Source: Thermocrinis sp. (lineage in GTDB: Bacteria > Aquificota > Aquificia > Aquificales > Aquificaceae). Taken from it: 9,623 nucleotides of DNA. The DNA is taken from assembly GCA_009903855.1 (NCBI GenBank), contig WYEK01000120.1, forward strand, positions 1 to 9,623, written 5' to 3'. The translations under genes and the position numbers were made by a program. The notes below the pieces were generated by a model. That model was not told the origin of the DNA, did not search any database, and saw only the letters and a list, made by a program, of their open reading frames with translations. Shown here one piece after another: positions 1 through 6,591 of the stretch. Position 1 is the first letter of the stretch, and every line of letters begins with the position of its first letter.

Positions 1-726
1 ACCTTTACCGCCCTTGGCGTTTATGGGATGTCTGCGGTAACCTCCATCACAGTGCAGAATACAGTAGGAGTTTTTGGAGTGGTGGATGTGCCCCCAGAGG
101 TGGTATATAAGCAAATAAAGGTGGTGGTTGAGGACATAGGAGTGGATGCGGTAAAAACGGGCATGCTCTCCCACGCGGGCATCATAGAGGCGGTAGCAAG
201 GGCGGTAAGAGATTTTAAACTTGAAAATCTGGTGGTGGACCCGGTGATGCGAGCCAAGTCCGGAGACCCACTTTTAAAGAGCTCCGATGAGGTTGTCCTA
301 AAAGGACTCCTTATTCCTCTGGCAACGGTAGTTACTCCCAACATTCCCGAAGCTTGCGCCCTTGTAGGAAAGGACATAAAAACTTTGGAGGATATGGAGA
401 GGGCTTGCAAAGAGATTTATTCTATGGGACCATCTGCGGTTTTGTTAAAGGGCGGTCATATGGAGGGTGACATTCTGGTGGATGTTTTCTACGATGGGAC
501 AAGCTTTGAGTACCTGAGCTACAAAAGGGTGCCCACCAAAAACACCCATGGGACAGGATGCACCTTGGCGTCTGCCATAGCGGGATACTTGGCAAAGGGT
601 TTGGAGTTAAAAGAGGCGGTCAGAAAGGCAAGGGAGTATGTACAGGGTGCCATAGAACACTCTTTGAACCTTGGCAAAGGGCATGGACCTTTGAACCATA
701 TGTGGCAGCTTTATCCCTCTTTGTAG
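1..726 (+). CDS. thiD: Hydroxymethylpyrimidine/phosphomethylpyrimidine kinase, 5' end missing
   Basis: ThiD phosphorylates 4-amino-5-hydroxymethyl-2-methylpyrimidine twice to give HMP-PP, the pyrimidine half of thiamine, in the cytosol. The reading frame is open from base 1 (TFTALGVYGMSAVTS), which matches the FxALGxYGxS stretch near the start of the family. The ATG at 28 is therefore internal, and roughly 25 residues are lost beyond the window edge. Visible ribokinase-fold motifs are DPVMRAKSGDPLL (about residues 79-92 of the fragment), TPNIPEA, LLKGGH and the anion-hole motif NTHGTGCTLAS, whose Cys is conserved in this kinase family. The C-terminus has the normal length, so the protein looks intact. 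It could be the ThiD half of a fusion, but nothing follows the kinase domain. Its last 16 bases overlap the 3' end of ridA on the other strand. Upstream context, including any TPP riboswitch, is outside the window. Confidence 0.95.
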   Translation, partial: TFTALGVYGMSAVTSITVQNTVGVFGVVDVPPEVVYKQIKVVVEDIGVDAVKTGMLSHAGIIEAVARAVRDFKLENLVVDPVMRAKSGDPLLKSSDEVVLKGLLIPLATVVTPNIPEACALVGKDIKTLEDMERACKEIYSMGPSAVLLKGGHMEGDILVDVFYDGTSFEYLSYKRVPTKNTHGTGCTLASAIAGYLAKGLELKEAVRKAREYVQGAIEHSLNLGKGHGPLNHMWQLYPSL

Positions 727-1097
727 GCGGTTACTTCTATTTCCACCAAGGCGTTCAGTGGTAGAGAGCTAACCTCTATCGTGCTCCTCACCGGCGGGAC
801 GCTAACATCCTTCAAAAGCTCCTGATACAGCCTGTTAAAGTCCGAAAACTTAGAAAGGTCCTTCAGATACACTACCACCCTGACCACATCCTCCCACGAG
901 TAGCCAGAGGCAGAGAGTATGGCGGAGATGTTTTCAAAGGTCTGCTTAACCTGCTCTTCAAAGCTTTCCCTTAGTTTTCCCGTTTTTGGGTCTATGCCTA
1001 TCTGCCCGGCTACGAACAGAAAGTTTCCCACTTTTACCGCCTGAGAGTAAGGACCCACCGGCTTTGGCGCTTGGTCTGTGAAAATTCTTTGCTTCAT
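711..1097 (-). CDS. ridA: RidA/YjgF/YER057c family enamine/imine deaminase
   Basis: RidA proteins hydrolyse 2-aminoacrylate and related enamines/imines released by PLP enzymes to 2-oxoacids plus ammonia, protecting other PLP enzymes. The 128-residue length is exactly typical. Visible family marks are the N-terminal GPYSQAV with the active-site Tyr (residue 17), FVAGQIGIDPKTG, VVVYLKDLSKFSDFN, PPVRSTIEV with the substrate-binding Arg (104), and the C-terminal VEIEVTA. I chose ATG at 1097 rather than GTG at 1103. The ATG forms a four-base ATGA overlap with the glyQ stop and has AAGGTGG a few bases upstream, whereas the GTG would lie inside that ribosome-binding site. It is the last gene of the dapA-to-ridA run and is probably translationally coupled to glyQ. 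The family has several subgroups, so the substrate is inferred. Confidence 0.95.
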   Translation of the reverse strand: MKQRIFTDQAPKPVGPYSQAVKVGNFLFVAGQIGIDPKTGKLRESFEEQVKQTFENISAILSASGYSWEDVVRVVVYLKDLSKFSDFNRLYQELLKDVSVPPVRSTIEVSSLPLNALVEIEVTAYKEG

Positions 1098-1936
1098 TGC
1101 CACCTTTCCAAGTACAGCTTGGCAACTTCTTTGGCTAAGTTGTTCATCCTGCGTATGTATCTTGCCCTCTCCTGGACAGAGATCACGCCCCTTGCGTCCA
1201 ACAGGTTAAAGGTATGGGAGCATTTCAGTAGGTGGTCGTAAGCGGGTAGGACCAATCCTTCCTGCAGTAGCCTTTTGGTTTCCTCCTCGTAGATCTCGTA
1301 GAGCTTAAAGAGCACCTCCGGGTTTGACTTTTCAAAGTTATAAACGCTCCACTCATACTCTGCCCTCTTGAAGACTTCTCCGTAAGTTAGCCACTCGTTC
1401 CACTTTATGTCAAAGACGTTATCCACTCCCTGCAAATACATGGCTATACGTTCCAAGCCGTAGGTGATCTCTACAGAGATCTCCTCCAAATCAAGCCCTC
1501 CCGCCTGTTGAAAGTAGGTAAATTGGGTTATCTCCATGCCATCCAACCACACCTCCCAACCAAGCCCCCAGGCACCAAGGGTAGGCGACTCCCAATCGTC
1601 CTCCACAAACCTTATGTCATGCTCCTTTGGGTCTATACCAAGGGCTGTTAAGCTCTCCAAATATAACTCCTGAGGGTTATCCGGTGCGGGCTTTAGGATC
1701 ACCTGGAACTGAAAGTAGTGTTGAAGCCTGTTGGGATTTTCTCCATATCTTCCATCCTTTGGTCTTCTGGATGGTTCCACGTAGGCAACATTCCAAGGCT
1801 TTGGTCCCAAAACCTTAAGAAAGGTGGCAGGGTTCATAGTTCCCGCGCCCGTCTCTATGTCGTAGGGTTGCCAGATGACGCAACCCTTTTCCGCCCAAAA
1901 CCTCTGAAGGTTCATTATTATGTCTTGGAAGAACAT
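1094..1936 (-). CDS. glyQ: Glycyl-tRNA synthetase alpha subunit
   Basis: This is the catalytic subunit of the bacterial alpha2beta2 glycyl-tRNA synthetase, which activates glycine with ATP and charges tRNA-Gly. Its 280 residues are slightly shorter than the E. coli protein at the C-terminus. The class II core is very well conserved: residues 54-80 carry VEPSRRPKDGRYGENPNRL followed by QHYFQFQVILKP, then DIRFVEDDWESPTLGAWG, WLDGMEITQFTYFQQ, the ITYGLERIAMYLQG motif-3 region, and FNLLDARGVISVQERARYI near the end. The N-terminus aligns with the E. coli start, so the ATG at 1936 is right even though it has only a distant purine stretch and lies one base after the speE stop. Translation probably depends on coupling. 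The beta subunit gene (glyS) is not in the window and must be elsewhere. Confidence 0.98.
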   Translation of the reverse strand: MFFQDIIMNLQRFWAEKGCVIWQPYDIETGAGTMNPATFLKVLGPKPWNVAYVEPSRRPKDGRYGENPNRLQHYFQFQVILKPAPDNPQELYLESLTALGIDPKEHDIRFVEDDWESPTLGAWGLGWEVWLDGMEITQFTYFQQAGGLDLEEISVEITYGLERIAMYLQGVDNVFDIKWNEWLTYGEVFKRAEYEWSVYNFEKSNPEVLFKLYEIYEEETKRLLQEGLVLPAYDHLLKCSHTFNLLDARGVISVQERARYIRRMNNLAKEVAKLYLERWQ

Positions 1937-1937
1937 G

Positions 1938-2780
1938 TTAGAACTTGAAATCTTCCCTTAAAAGTCTTTGATAAAAGCCCATGGGCAAAAAGGCATGCCT
2001 GTGCATCTCATCACTGTAAAGCTTTGTCTGGACCTTTACCTCCCTCTTAGGCTCTCTTACGTCATACTTTTTACTGCCCACCGAGATGGTCCACCAGTAG
2101 CCTGCATAACCCGGTATTACCGCAGTGTATAGATCCACTACAGGAAAGACCTTTCTCAAAGCCTTTTGGACACGCCTTACAATCTCTATGTGATAGTATA
2201 TGGACTCTGTTTGCCCTACATATATGCCATCCTCCTTTAGGGCCCTGTACACATACTTGAAGAACTCCTCAGTGGTTAGCACATGGGCGAATCCCACCGG
2301 GTCTGTGGAATCTACAATTATCACATCAAACTCGTTTTCGTAATCCTGAATGTATTTGTAGCCATCCTCGTTTAACACGATGACCCTTGGGTCATCAAAG
2401 GCACACGCCATGGTGGGCAAAAATCTCTTGGAAACTTCTATAACCTCTTTGTCTATATCTACAAGGACAGCCCTTTTTACTTCCGGATGCTTTAGCACTT
2501 CTCTTAGCACTCCTCCGTCCCCTCCGCCCACGATCAGAACAGTTTCAGGGTTTGGATGGGCATACAGAGGCACATGCGCCATAAACTCATGGTATATGAA
2601 CTCATACTTTTCATCACACTGGGCAACACCGTCCAGCACCAGAACCTTTCCAAAATGTGGAGATTCTATAACCATAATTTCCTGGTAAGGACTTTTGCCC
2701 TTGTAGAGCACTTTATCCACCGGATAGCAGTGTCTGATGGGTGCGTAAGGATCCCTCTCCATAAAAAACACATCCATCAT
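1938..2780 (-). CDS. speE: Spermidine synthase-family aminopropyltransferase
   Basis: It transfers the aminopropyl group of decarboxylated S-adenosylmethionine to a polyamine acceptor in the cytosol. I place the start at ATG 2780 (280 residues, normal for the family). GAGGTGG lies 6 bases upstream and the start is 2 bases after the preceding stop. The 310-residue version would extend into the preceding gene and adds no family-like sequence. Motifs (numbering from 2780): N-terminal beta domain with YKGKSPYQEI and VLDGVAQ; nucleotide-binding GGGDGG (85-90); VDIDKEVI (107-114); catalytic DSTDP (157-161). Two places differ from classical putrescine aminopropyltransferases: GFAHVL follows DSTDP where GPA is usual, and the acceptor region reads IPGYAGYWW. 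Thermophile relatives (Thermus, Pyrococcus) use agmatine or longer amines, and Aquificales make long and branched polyamines, so the acceptor may not be putrescine. The family call is firm; the substrate is inferred. Confidence 0.95.
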   Translation of the reverse strand: MMDVFFMERDPYAPIRHCYPVDKVLYKGKSPYQEIMVIESPHFGKVLVLDGVAQCDEKYEFIYHEFMAHVPLYAHPNPETVLIVGGGDGGVLREVLKHPEVKRAVLVDIDKEVIEVSKRFLPTMACAFDDPRVIVLNEDGYKYIQDYENEFDVIIVDSTDPVGFAHVLTTEEFFKYVYRALKEDGIYVGQTESIYYHIEIVRRVQKALRKVFPVVDLYTAVIPGYAGYWWTISVGSKKYDVREPKREVKVQTKLYSDEMHRHAFLPMGFYQRLLREDFKF

Positions 2781-2782
2781 CT

Positions 2783-3181
2783 CTACCCACCTCTTCTTGA
2801 GAGTATTATTATCATAACCAACGTTAAAAGCAAGCTGATCCCATTCAAAAGCATGGATATGCCATGCCACTTCATGAAGGCGGAATAATCCACAGCCTTT
2901 AGGGCGTTTGCGGTAGGAAGGACATAAAACCTATGAACCAAATGGATCAGTAGGTTTATAAGGGCTAAAAGGAAAAAGCTTCTGCTAACCTTCCAACCCA
3001 AAAGGGTGGAAATAAGCATGACCACTATACCTAAAGAGAAGTAAACAGGGAACACCCTTTCTACCACCTTTCCCGCTTCTGTCTTCTCTAAGACCTTAAA
3101 GAGGGTGGGTGCCACATAGAAGCTAAAAAAGGCTCCAAGCCCAAGGTATGCACTGTTTAAAAATAAAAGTAGCTTATCCAT
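2783..3181 (-). CDS. DUF4149 (TMEM205-like) four-helix membrane protein
   Basis: A 132-residue integral membrane protein of unknown function. Four hydrophobic helices are visible at about residues 3-25, 46-64, 68-88 and 107-127. The pattern resembles DUF4149/TMEM205-like proteins: a first helix ending in FYVAPTLF, an amphipathic AGKVVERVFPVYF segment leading into helix 2, a YVLPTANAL loop after helix 3, and MKWHGISMLLN opening helix 4. The start at 3181 overlaps the end of dapA by 8 bases, and the gene stops 2 bases before speE. Its place inside a biosynthetic operon between dapA and speE says only that it is co-transcribed. A role in moving or sensing an amine is conceivable but has no direct support. 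The family assignment is from the helix pattern and short motifs, read by eye. Confidence 0.75.
   Translation of the reverse strand: MDKLLLFLNSAYLGLGAFFSFYVAPTLFKVLEKTEAGKVVERVFPVYFSLGIVVMLISTLLGWKVSRSFFLLALINLLIHLVHRFYVLPTANALKAVDYSAFMKWHGISMLLNGISLLLTLVMIIILSRRGG
2787..2793 (-). promoter_or_regulatory. Ribosome-binding site of speE inside the upstream gene
   Basis: GAGGTGG on the minus strand ends 6 bases before the ATG at 2780 and lies within the last codons of the membrane protein gene. It decides between the 280- and 310-residue versions of the aminopropyltransferase, and it implies that ribosomes finishing the upstream gene sit on this site. Confidence 0.75.
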
Positions 3182-4067
3182 CTCCGCGCACCACCGGGAG
3201 ATTGTATGCTTTCAGCACGCTTATTAGCTTCCTTTCGTTCTCCGGCTTCATCTCACACATGGGTAACCTGAACTCCTTCTCACACATACCCAAAGCCCAG
3301 CATGCAGTCTTTACAGGAATAGGATTGGTCTCTATAAAAAGCACCTTGAAAAGCTCATAAAGGTAATAGTGCAGCTCCCTTGCCTTCTTAAAGTCTCCCT
3401 TCAGGGCATAATCTACCATCTGTTTTACTTCCCTTGGCATTATGTTGTTTGCCACAGAGATCACTCCCTTTGCCCCCAAAGCCATCATAGGAAGGGTCAA
3501 AGAGTCATCTCCCGAGAGTATGGTAAAGTTGTCTCCAAACAGCCTTTTTAGCTCGGATATTCTGTCCATGTTGGGAGTAGATTCCTTTGAACCTATTATA
3601 TTTTCGTGCTCCTTTGCTAGCCGGTATATGGTTTCCGGTGCAATCTCAACCCCAGTCCTTGAGGGTATGTTGTAAAGAATTATTGGGATGCTCACCTCTT
3701 CCGCAATAGCCTTGAAGTGTCTGTATAGCCCCTCTTGAGTGGGCTTGTTGTAGTAGGGAGCCACCAGCAAACAAGCGTCTGCCCCAACCCTTTGGGCATG
3801 GGTAGAGAGCTCTATCGCCTCGTGGGTGGCGTTTGCCCCTGTGCCTGCTATGATCTTTATCCTTCCCCTTGCTATTCTGACTGCTTCCTCTATGACCTTT
3901 TCGTGTTCTTCAAAGGTAAGGGTGGGAGATTCTCCGGTGGTTCCACAAACCAAAATGGCGTCCGTGTGATTGTTGATGTGAAACTCTATCAAATTTTCCA
4001 GGGCTTGATAATCTACCTCTCCCCCTTTGAAAGGCGTTATTAGGGCAACGATGGAACCTTCAAACAT
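3174..4067 (-). CDS. dapA: 4-hydroxy-tetrahydrodipicolinate synthase
   Basis: DapA condenses pyruvate with aspartate-4-semialdehyde, the first committed step to diaminopimelate and lysine. The 297 residues form a complete class I aldolase TIM barrel. Visible features are GSIVALITPF at the start, CGTTGESPTL (residues 41-50) with the catalytic threonines, GTGANAT, the LYNIPSRTG motif (131-139) with the active-site Tyr and the carboxylate-binding Arg, and the Schiff-base Lys at 161 in IGSKESTPNMDR. GDDSLTL and IETNPIPVK are typical of DapA rather than of sialate lyases or other superfamily members. It is the first gene of the leftward five-gene run. There is no ribosome-binding site before the ATG; instead TATAAT lies 8 bases upstream, suggesting a leaderless mRNA. 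Confidence 0.97.
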   Translation of the reverse strand: MFEGSIVALITPFKGGEVDYQALENLIEFHINNHTDAILVCGTTGESPTLTFEEHEKVIEEAVRIARGRIKIIAGTGANATHEAIELSTHAQRVGADACLLVAPYYNKPTQEGLYRHFKAIAEEVSIPIILYNIPSRTGVEIAPETIYRLAKEHENIIGSKESTPNMDRISELKRLFGDNFTILSGDDSLTLPMMALGAKGVISVANNIMPREVKQMVDYALKGDFKKARELHYYLYELFKVLFIETNPIPVKTACWALGMCEKEFRLPMCEMKPENERKLISVLKAYNLPVVRGDG

Positions 4068-4075
4068 GGAGTATG

Positions 4076-4081
4076 ATTATA
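4076..4081 (-). promoter_or_regulatory. Candidate -10 box of the dapA operon
   Basis: On the minus strand a perfect TATAAT hexamer ends 8 bases before the dapA ATG (4067). Transcription from it would start within about two bases of the ATG, which fits the absence of a ribosome-binding site. No convincing -35 hexamer lies at 16-18 bases, where the sequence runs into the start of nadE. The position is seen; its use is inferred. Confidence 0.45.
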
Positions 4082-4084
4082 AAA

Positions 4085-4090
4085 TAAAAT
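4085..4090 (+). promoter_or_regulatory. Candidate -10 box of nadE
   Basis: TAAAAT ends 7 bases before the nadE ATG. TATAAA (4078-4083) and TATGAT (4072-4077) are competing candidates in the same 30-base AT-rich spacer. None has a clear -35 partner. Because dapA and nadE are only 30 bases apart and divergent, their promoter elements must overlap each other or the coding regions. Confidence 0.25.
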
Positions 4091-4097
4091 TGCTTGA

Positions 4098-5789
4098 ATG
4101 GAGTTCATAAACATAACCATAGCCCAGCTGAACCTCCGCGTAGGAGATTTAGAGGGAAACCTAAAGAAGATTGTTGATGCTTGGGCTTCTCAAGACCATC
4201 TTACCCATATTGTTGTCTTTCCAGAGCTTGCCCTTACGGGCTATCCTCCCCAAGACCTTTTGCACAGCATAGGTTTTTTGAAAGAATGCAAAAAAAAGTT
4301 GGAGGAATTGATAGAGTTTTCAAAAAGGCTGAACTCCCTCGCAGTGGTGGGCACACCCTATTACGAGGGAGACCTTTATAACTCTCTGGTGCTGATAGGT
4401 AGAGGAAAGCTTCTTGGTGTTTATCACAAGACCTTTTTACCCAACTATTCAGTCTTTGACGAAAAAAGGTACTTCAGAAAGGGAGAAAAACCCTTTATGG
4501 TTTCTTTAAACGGTGTTAAGCTGGGTTTTTCTGTGTGCGAAGACATATGGCATCCGGACGGTTGGGAGAGATTTTATGCCCTGTGCGGAGTGGAAGTGCT
4601 TATAAACATAAACGCATCCCCTTACTATGTGGGCAAATATCAGTTCAAAGAAAGTTTTTTGAAGGCAAGGGCTCAGGATAACTTGGCTTATGTGGTGTAT
4701 GCGAACTTGGTGGGTGGGCAGGATGACTTGGTTTTTGACGGAAGAAGTCTGATTATAGACCCAGAGGGAAGGCTCATCTTTAGGGCATCTGCCTTCAAGG
4801 AGATGGTAAAAACTGTAAGCTTGCCCCTTGAGAAGGTAAAAAGCAAAAGGCTTATGGACTTAAGACTAAGGGAGAAAAGGGTGGATTGTCCGTCCTTTTT
4901 GGAGCTGCAAGATGAAAGAGCACTACCCTACCTTGAGGGCGGAGTGGAAAGAGAGCTCGCAGAGGAAGAGGAGATATACAAAGCCTTGGAGCTTGGCTTG
5001 AGGGATTACTTTTTTAAGTCGGGTTTCAAAAAGGCGGTGGTTGGTATATCCGGTGGCATAGACTCTGCCCTTACCGCCTGCCTTGGAGTGGATGCCCTTG
5101 GAAAAGAGAACGTGGTTGGTGTGTTTATGCCCTCCCCCTTCACCTCCGAAGAGAGCAAAAAATACGCCTTTGAGTTGGCAGAAAATCTGGGCATTGAGCT
5201 TTTGGTCTATCCTATAAATGAGCTCCTTAACACATACAGAAGGCTTTTTGAGAGCGAAGAAATTAGCTTGGCGGAGGAAAACCTCCAAGCCCGTATAAGG
5301 GCAAACATACTCTTTTACCTTTCCAACAAACACCACTGGCTTGTGCTTTCCACCTCCAACAAGAGCGAGTCTGCGGTGGGCTACACCACCATATACGGCG
5401 ACATGGCGGGAGGCTTTGCCCCCATAAAGGATGTTTATAAGACGATGGTTTATAGGCTTGCTCGGTATAGAAACTCCATAAAGCCAGATATACCCGAAGG
5501 GCTGTTCGTTAGACCACCTACCGCAGAGTTAAGACCCAACCAAACAGACCAGGATACCCTCCCACCCTACGAGCTTCTTGACCAAATCTTGAGCCTGTAC
5601 ATAGAGGAGGGCTTATCAAAAGAAGAGATCGTCCGCAGAGGCTTTGATAAGGCGGTAGTGGAAAAGGTCCTTGATATGCTCAGGAGGGCAGAATACAAAC
5701 GAAAGCAAGCACCCCTTGGCACCAAGATAACTAAAAGGAGCTTTAACGGAGATTGGCGTATGCCCGTTATAAATTTCTGGAAGGGCTAA
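4098..5789 (+). CDS. nadE: Glutamine-dependent NAD+ synthetase
   Basis: It makes NAD+ from nicotinate adenine dinucleotide, ATP and glutamine-derived ammonia, the last step of NAD synthesis. At 563 residues it is the two-domain form. Residues 1 to about 270 are a nitrilase-type glutaminase with the catalytic triad visible as Glu43 (FPELALTGYPP), Lys111 (HKTFLPNYSVFDE) and Cys147 (SVCEDIWHPDG). From about 290 onward is the ATP-pyrophosphatase synthetase with the P-loop SGGIDS (318-323), STSNKSESAVGYTTIYGDMA (419-438), and PTAELRPNQTDQDTLPPYE. The carboxyl end (RSFNGDWRMPVINFW) is complete. An in-frame TGA directly precedes the ATG at 4098, so no longer start is possible, and no ribosome-binding site is present. 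Its last 23 bases overlap the 3' end of trpA on the other strand. Confidence 0.98.
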   Translation: MEFINITIAQLNLRVGDLEGNLKKIVDAWASQDHLTHIVVFPELALTGYPPQDLLHSIGFLKECKKKLEELIEFSKRLNSLAVVGTPYYEGDLYNSLVLIGRGKLLGVYHKTFLPNYSVFDEKRYFRKGEKPFMVSLNGVKLGFSVCEDIWHPDGWERFYALCGVEVLININASPYYVGKYQFKESFLKARAQDNLAYVVYANLVGGQDDLVFDGRSLIIDPEGRLIFRASAFKEMVKTVSLPLEKVKSKRLMDLRLREKRVDCPSFLELQDERALPYLEGGVERELAEEEEIYKALELGLRDYFFKSGFKKAVVGISGGIDSALTACLGVDALGKENVVGVFMPSPFTSEESKKYAFELAENLGIELLVYPINELLNTYRRLFESEEISLAEENLQARIRANILFYLSNKHHWLVLSTSNKSESAVGYTTIYGDMAGGFAPIKDVYKTMVYRLARYRNSIKPDIPEGLFVRPPTAELRPNQTDQDTLPPYELLDQILSLYIEEGLSKEEIVRRGFDKAVVEKVLDMLRRAEYKRKQAPLGTKITKRSFNGDWRMPVINFWKG

Positions 5790-6591
5790 GAGAAAGCAAG
5801 CTTTCTCTTATCTCCCTGACCTTTTCCCTTAGCTCTTCAAACCTCCTTTCACCGCAGAGTTTTACAAAGGCACTACCTACCACCACACCGTCAGATAGTT
5901 CCGCCACCACCTTAGCTTGCTCTCCCTTTGAGATGCCAAAGCCAACCACCACAGGCTTTTCGCATACCCTCCTGTATATGGCTAAGCGTTCTTTCAGCCT
6001 CTCCAAAGGAAGGACATCCCTCTCACCGGTGGTTCCCGTCAGGGAAACAAAGTAGGTAAGATGGTCTGTATGTTCGCATATGAGCCTGAGCCTTTTTTCA
6101 GTGCTGGTGGGAGATGCCAAGAGAACAAGGGACATACCTTCCCTTTCACACACCCTTTTTAGGTCCAAGCACTCCTCCGGCGGTAGGTCTGGCACTATGA
6201 ACCCATCTACTCCGTTATCTTTAGCAAGCTTTACAAACCTTTCCAGACCCATCCTAAAAATCGGGTTGTAATAGGTCATCAAAAGGAAAGGAATTCCTTC
6301 AAACTCCTGCCTTAAAGTCCTTGATAGGTTAAAAACATCCTTTGCCTTTGTGCCATTTTCTAAGGCAACCTGATAAGCCCTTTGGATGGTGGGACCGTCC
6401 GCCACCGGGTCTGAGAAGGGAAAGCCGATCTCAAGTATATCGGTGCCCTCTCTGAGAACGATCCTAAAGGCTTCTAAGGAATCCTCAAAGGTAGGATAAC
6501 CCACCGTTAGGTAAGAGACAAGAGCCTTTGCCCCTTCCTTCTTTAACTCTTCTATTTTTGCTCCGAGTCTGTCTTTCCCAACACCTTCCAT
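5767..6591 (-). CDS. trpA: Tryptophan synthase alpha chain
   Basis: TrpA splits indole-3-glycerol phosphate into indole and glyceraldehyde 3-phosphate, and indole then passes to the TrpB partner. The 274-residue TIM barrel is full length. The catalytic acids are visible as Glu54 in DILEIGFPFSDP and Asp65 in VADGPTIQRA. Other marks are LLMTYYNPIFRMG, GFIVPDLPPEE, YFVSLTGTTGER, and the phosphate-binding VGFGIS (216-221) and VVGSAFV. ATG 6591 has a weak GGGTAAG ahead of it, and I see no other normal in-frame start nearby. The first 40 bases overlap the end of the upstream osmC-type gene in another frame. No other trp gene is in the window; dispersed trp genes are normal in Aquificales. The 3' end overlaps nadE and contains the inverted repeat described separately. 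Confidence 0.97.
   Translation of the reverse strand: MEGVGKDRLGAKIEELKKEGAKALVSYLTVGYPTFEDSLEAFRIVLREGTDILEIGFPFSDPVADGPTIQRAYQVALENGTKAKDVFNLSRTLRQEFEGIPFLLMTYYNPIFRMGLERFVKLAKDNGVDGFIVPDLPPEECLDLKRVCEREGMSLVLLASPTSTEKRLRLICEHTDHLTYFVSLTGTTGERDVLPLERLKERLAIYRRVCEKPVVVGFGISKGEQAKVVAELSDGVVVGSAFVKLCGERRFEELREKVREIRESLLSLSPSRNL
5787..5810. terminator. Perfect inverted repeat at the nadE/trpA convergence
   Basis: Two exactly complementary 11-base arms (5787-5797, TAAGAGAAAGC, and 5800-5810, GCTTTCTCTTA) are separated by only two bases. The practical stem is 10 base pairs with a CAAG loop. It begins exactly at the nadE stop codon and lies inside the last codons of trpA. No run of T follows directly on either strand, so classic intrinsic termination is not proven. 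A role as a two-way terminator or 3'-end stabiliser is inferred from its position at a convergent junction. Confidence 0.55.

Noticed and set aside
21..410. Open frame antisense to thiD rich in Ser/Thr
   Set aside because: Typical antisense shadow: low-complexity Ser/Thr composition, inside a conserved kinase domain.
662..697. CTTTGAACC repeated 27 bases apart and CAAAGG/CCTTTG hairpin near the end of thiD
   Set aside because: Both lie in coding sequence for similar short peptides, the stem is only 6 bp and no T run follows on either strand.
1098..1103. GTG start for ridA two codons earlier
   Set aside because: It would lie inside the ribosome-binding site of the ATG at 1097, which forms the usual ATGA overlap with glyQ and gives the standard 128 residues.
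2781..2870. Longer 310-residue start for the aminopropyltransferase
   Set aside because: The extra 30 residues overlap the membrane protein gene and do not resemble the family, while ATG 2780 has a well-placed GAGGTGG.
2380..2888. Two rightward open frames opposite the speE / membrane protein region
   Set aside because: Composition and lack of start signals mark them as shadows of the conserved leftward genes.
4923..5336. 137-residue open frame antisense to the middle of nadE
   Set aside because: It covers the conserved synthetase domain in the opposite frame; it is a shadow of that coding sequence with no ribosome-binding site or motif.
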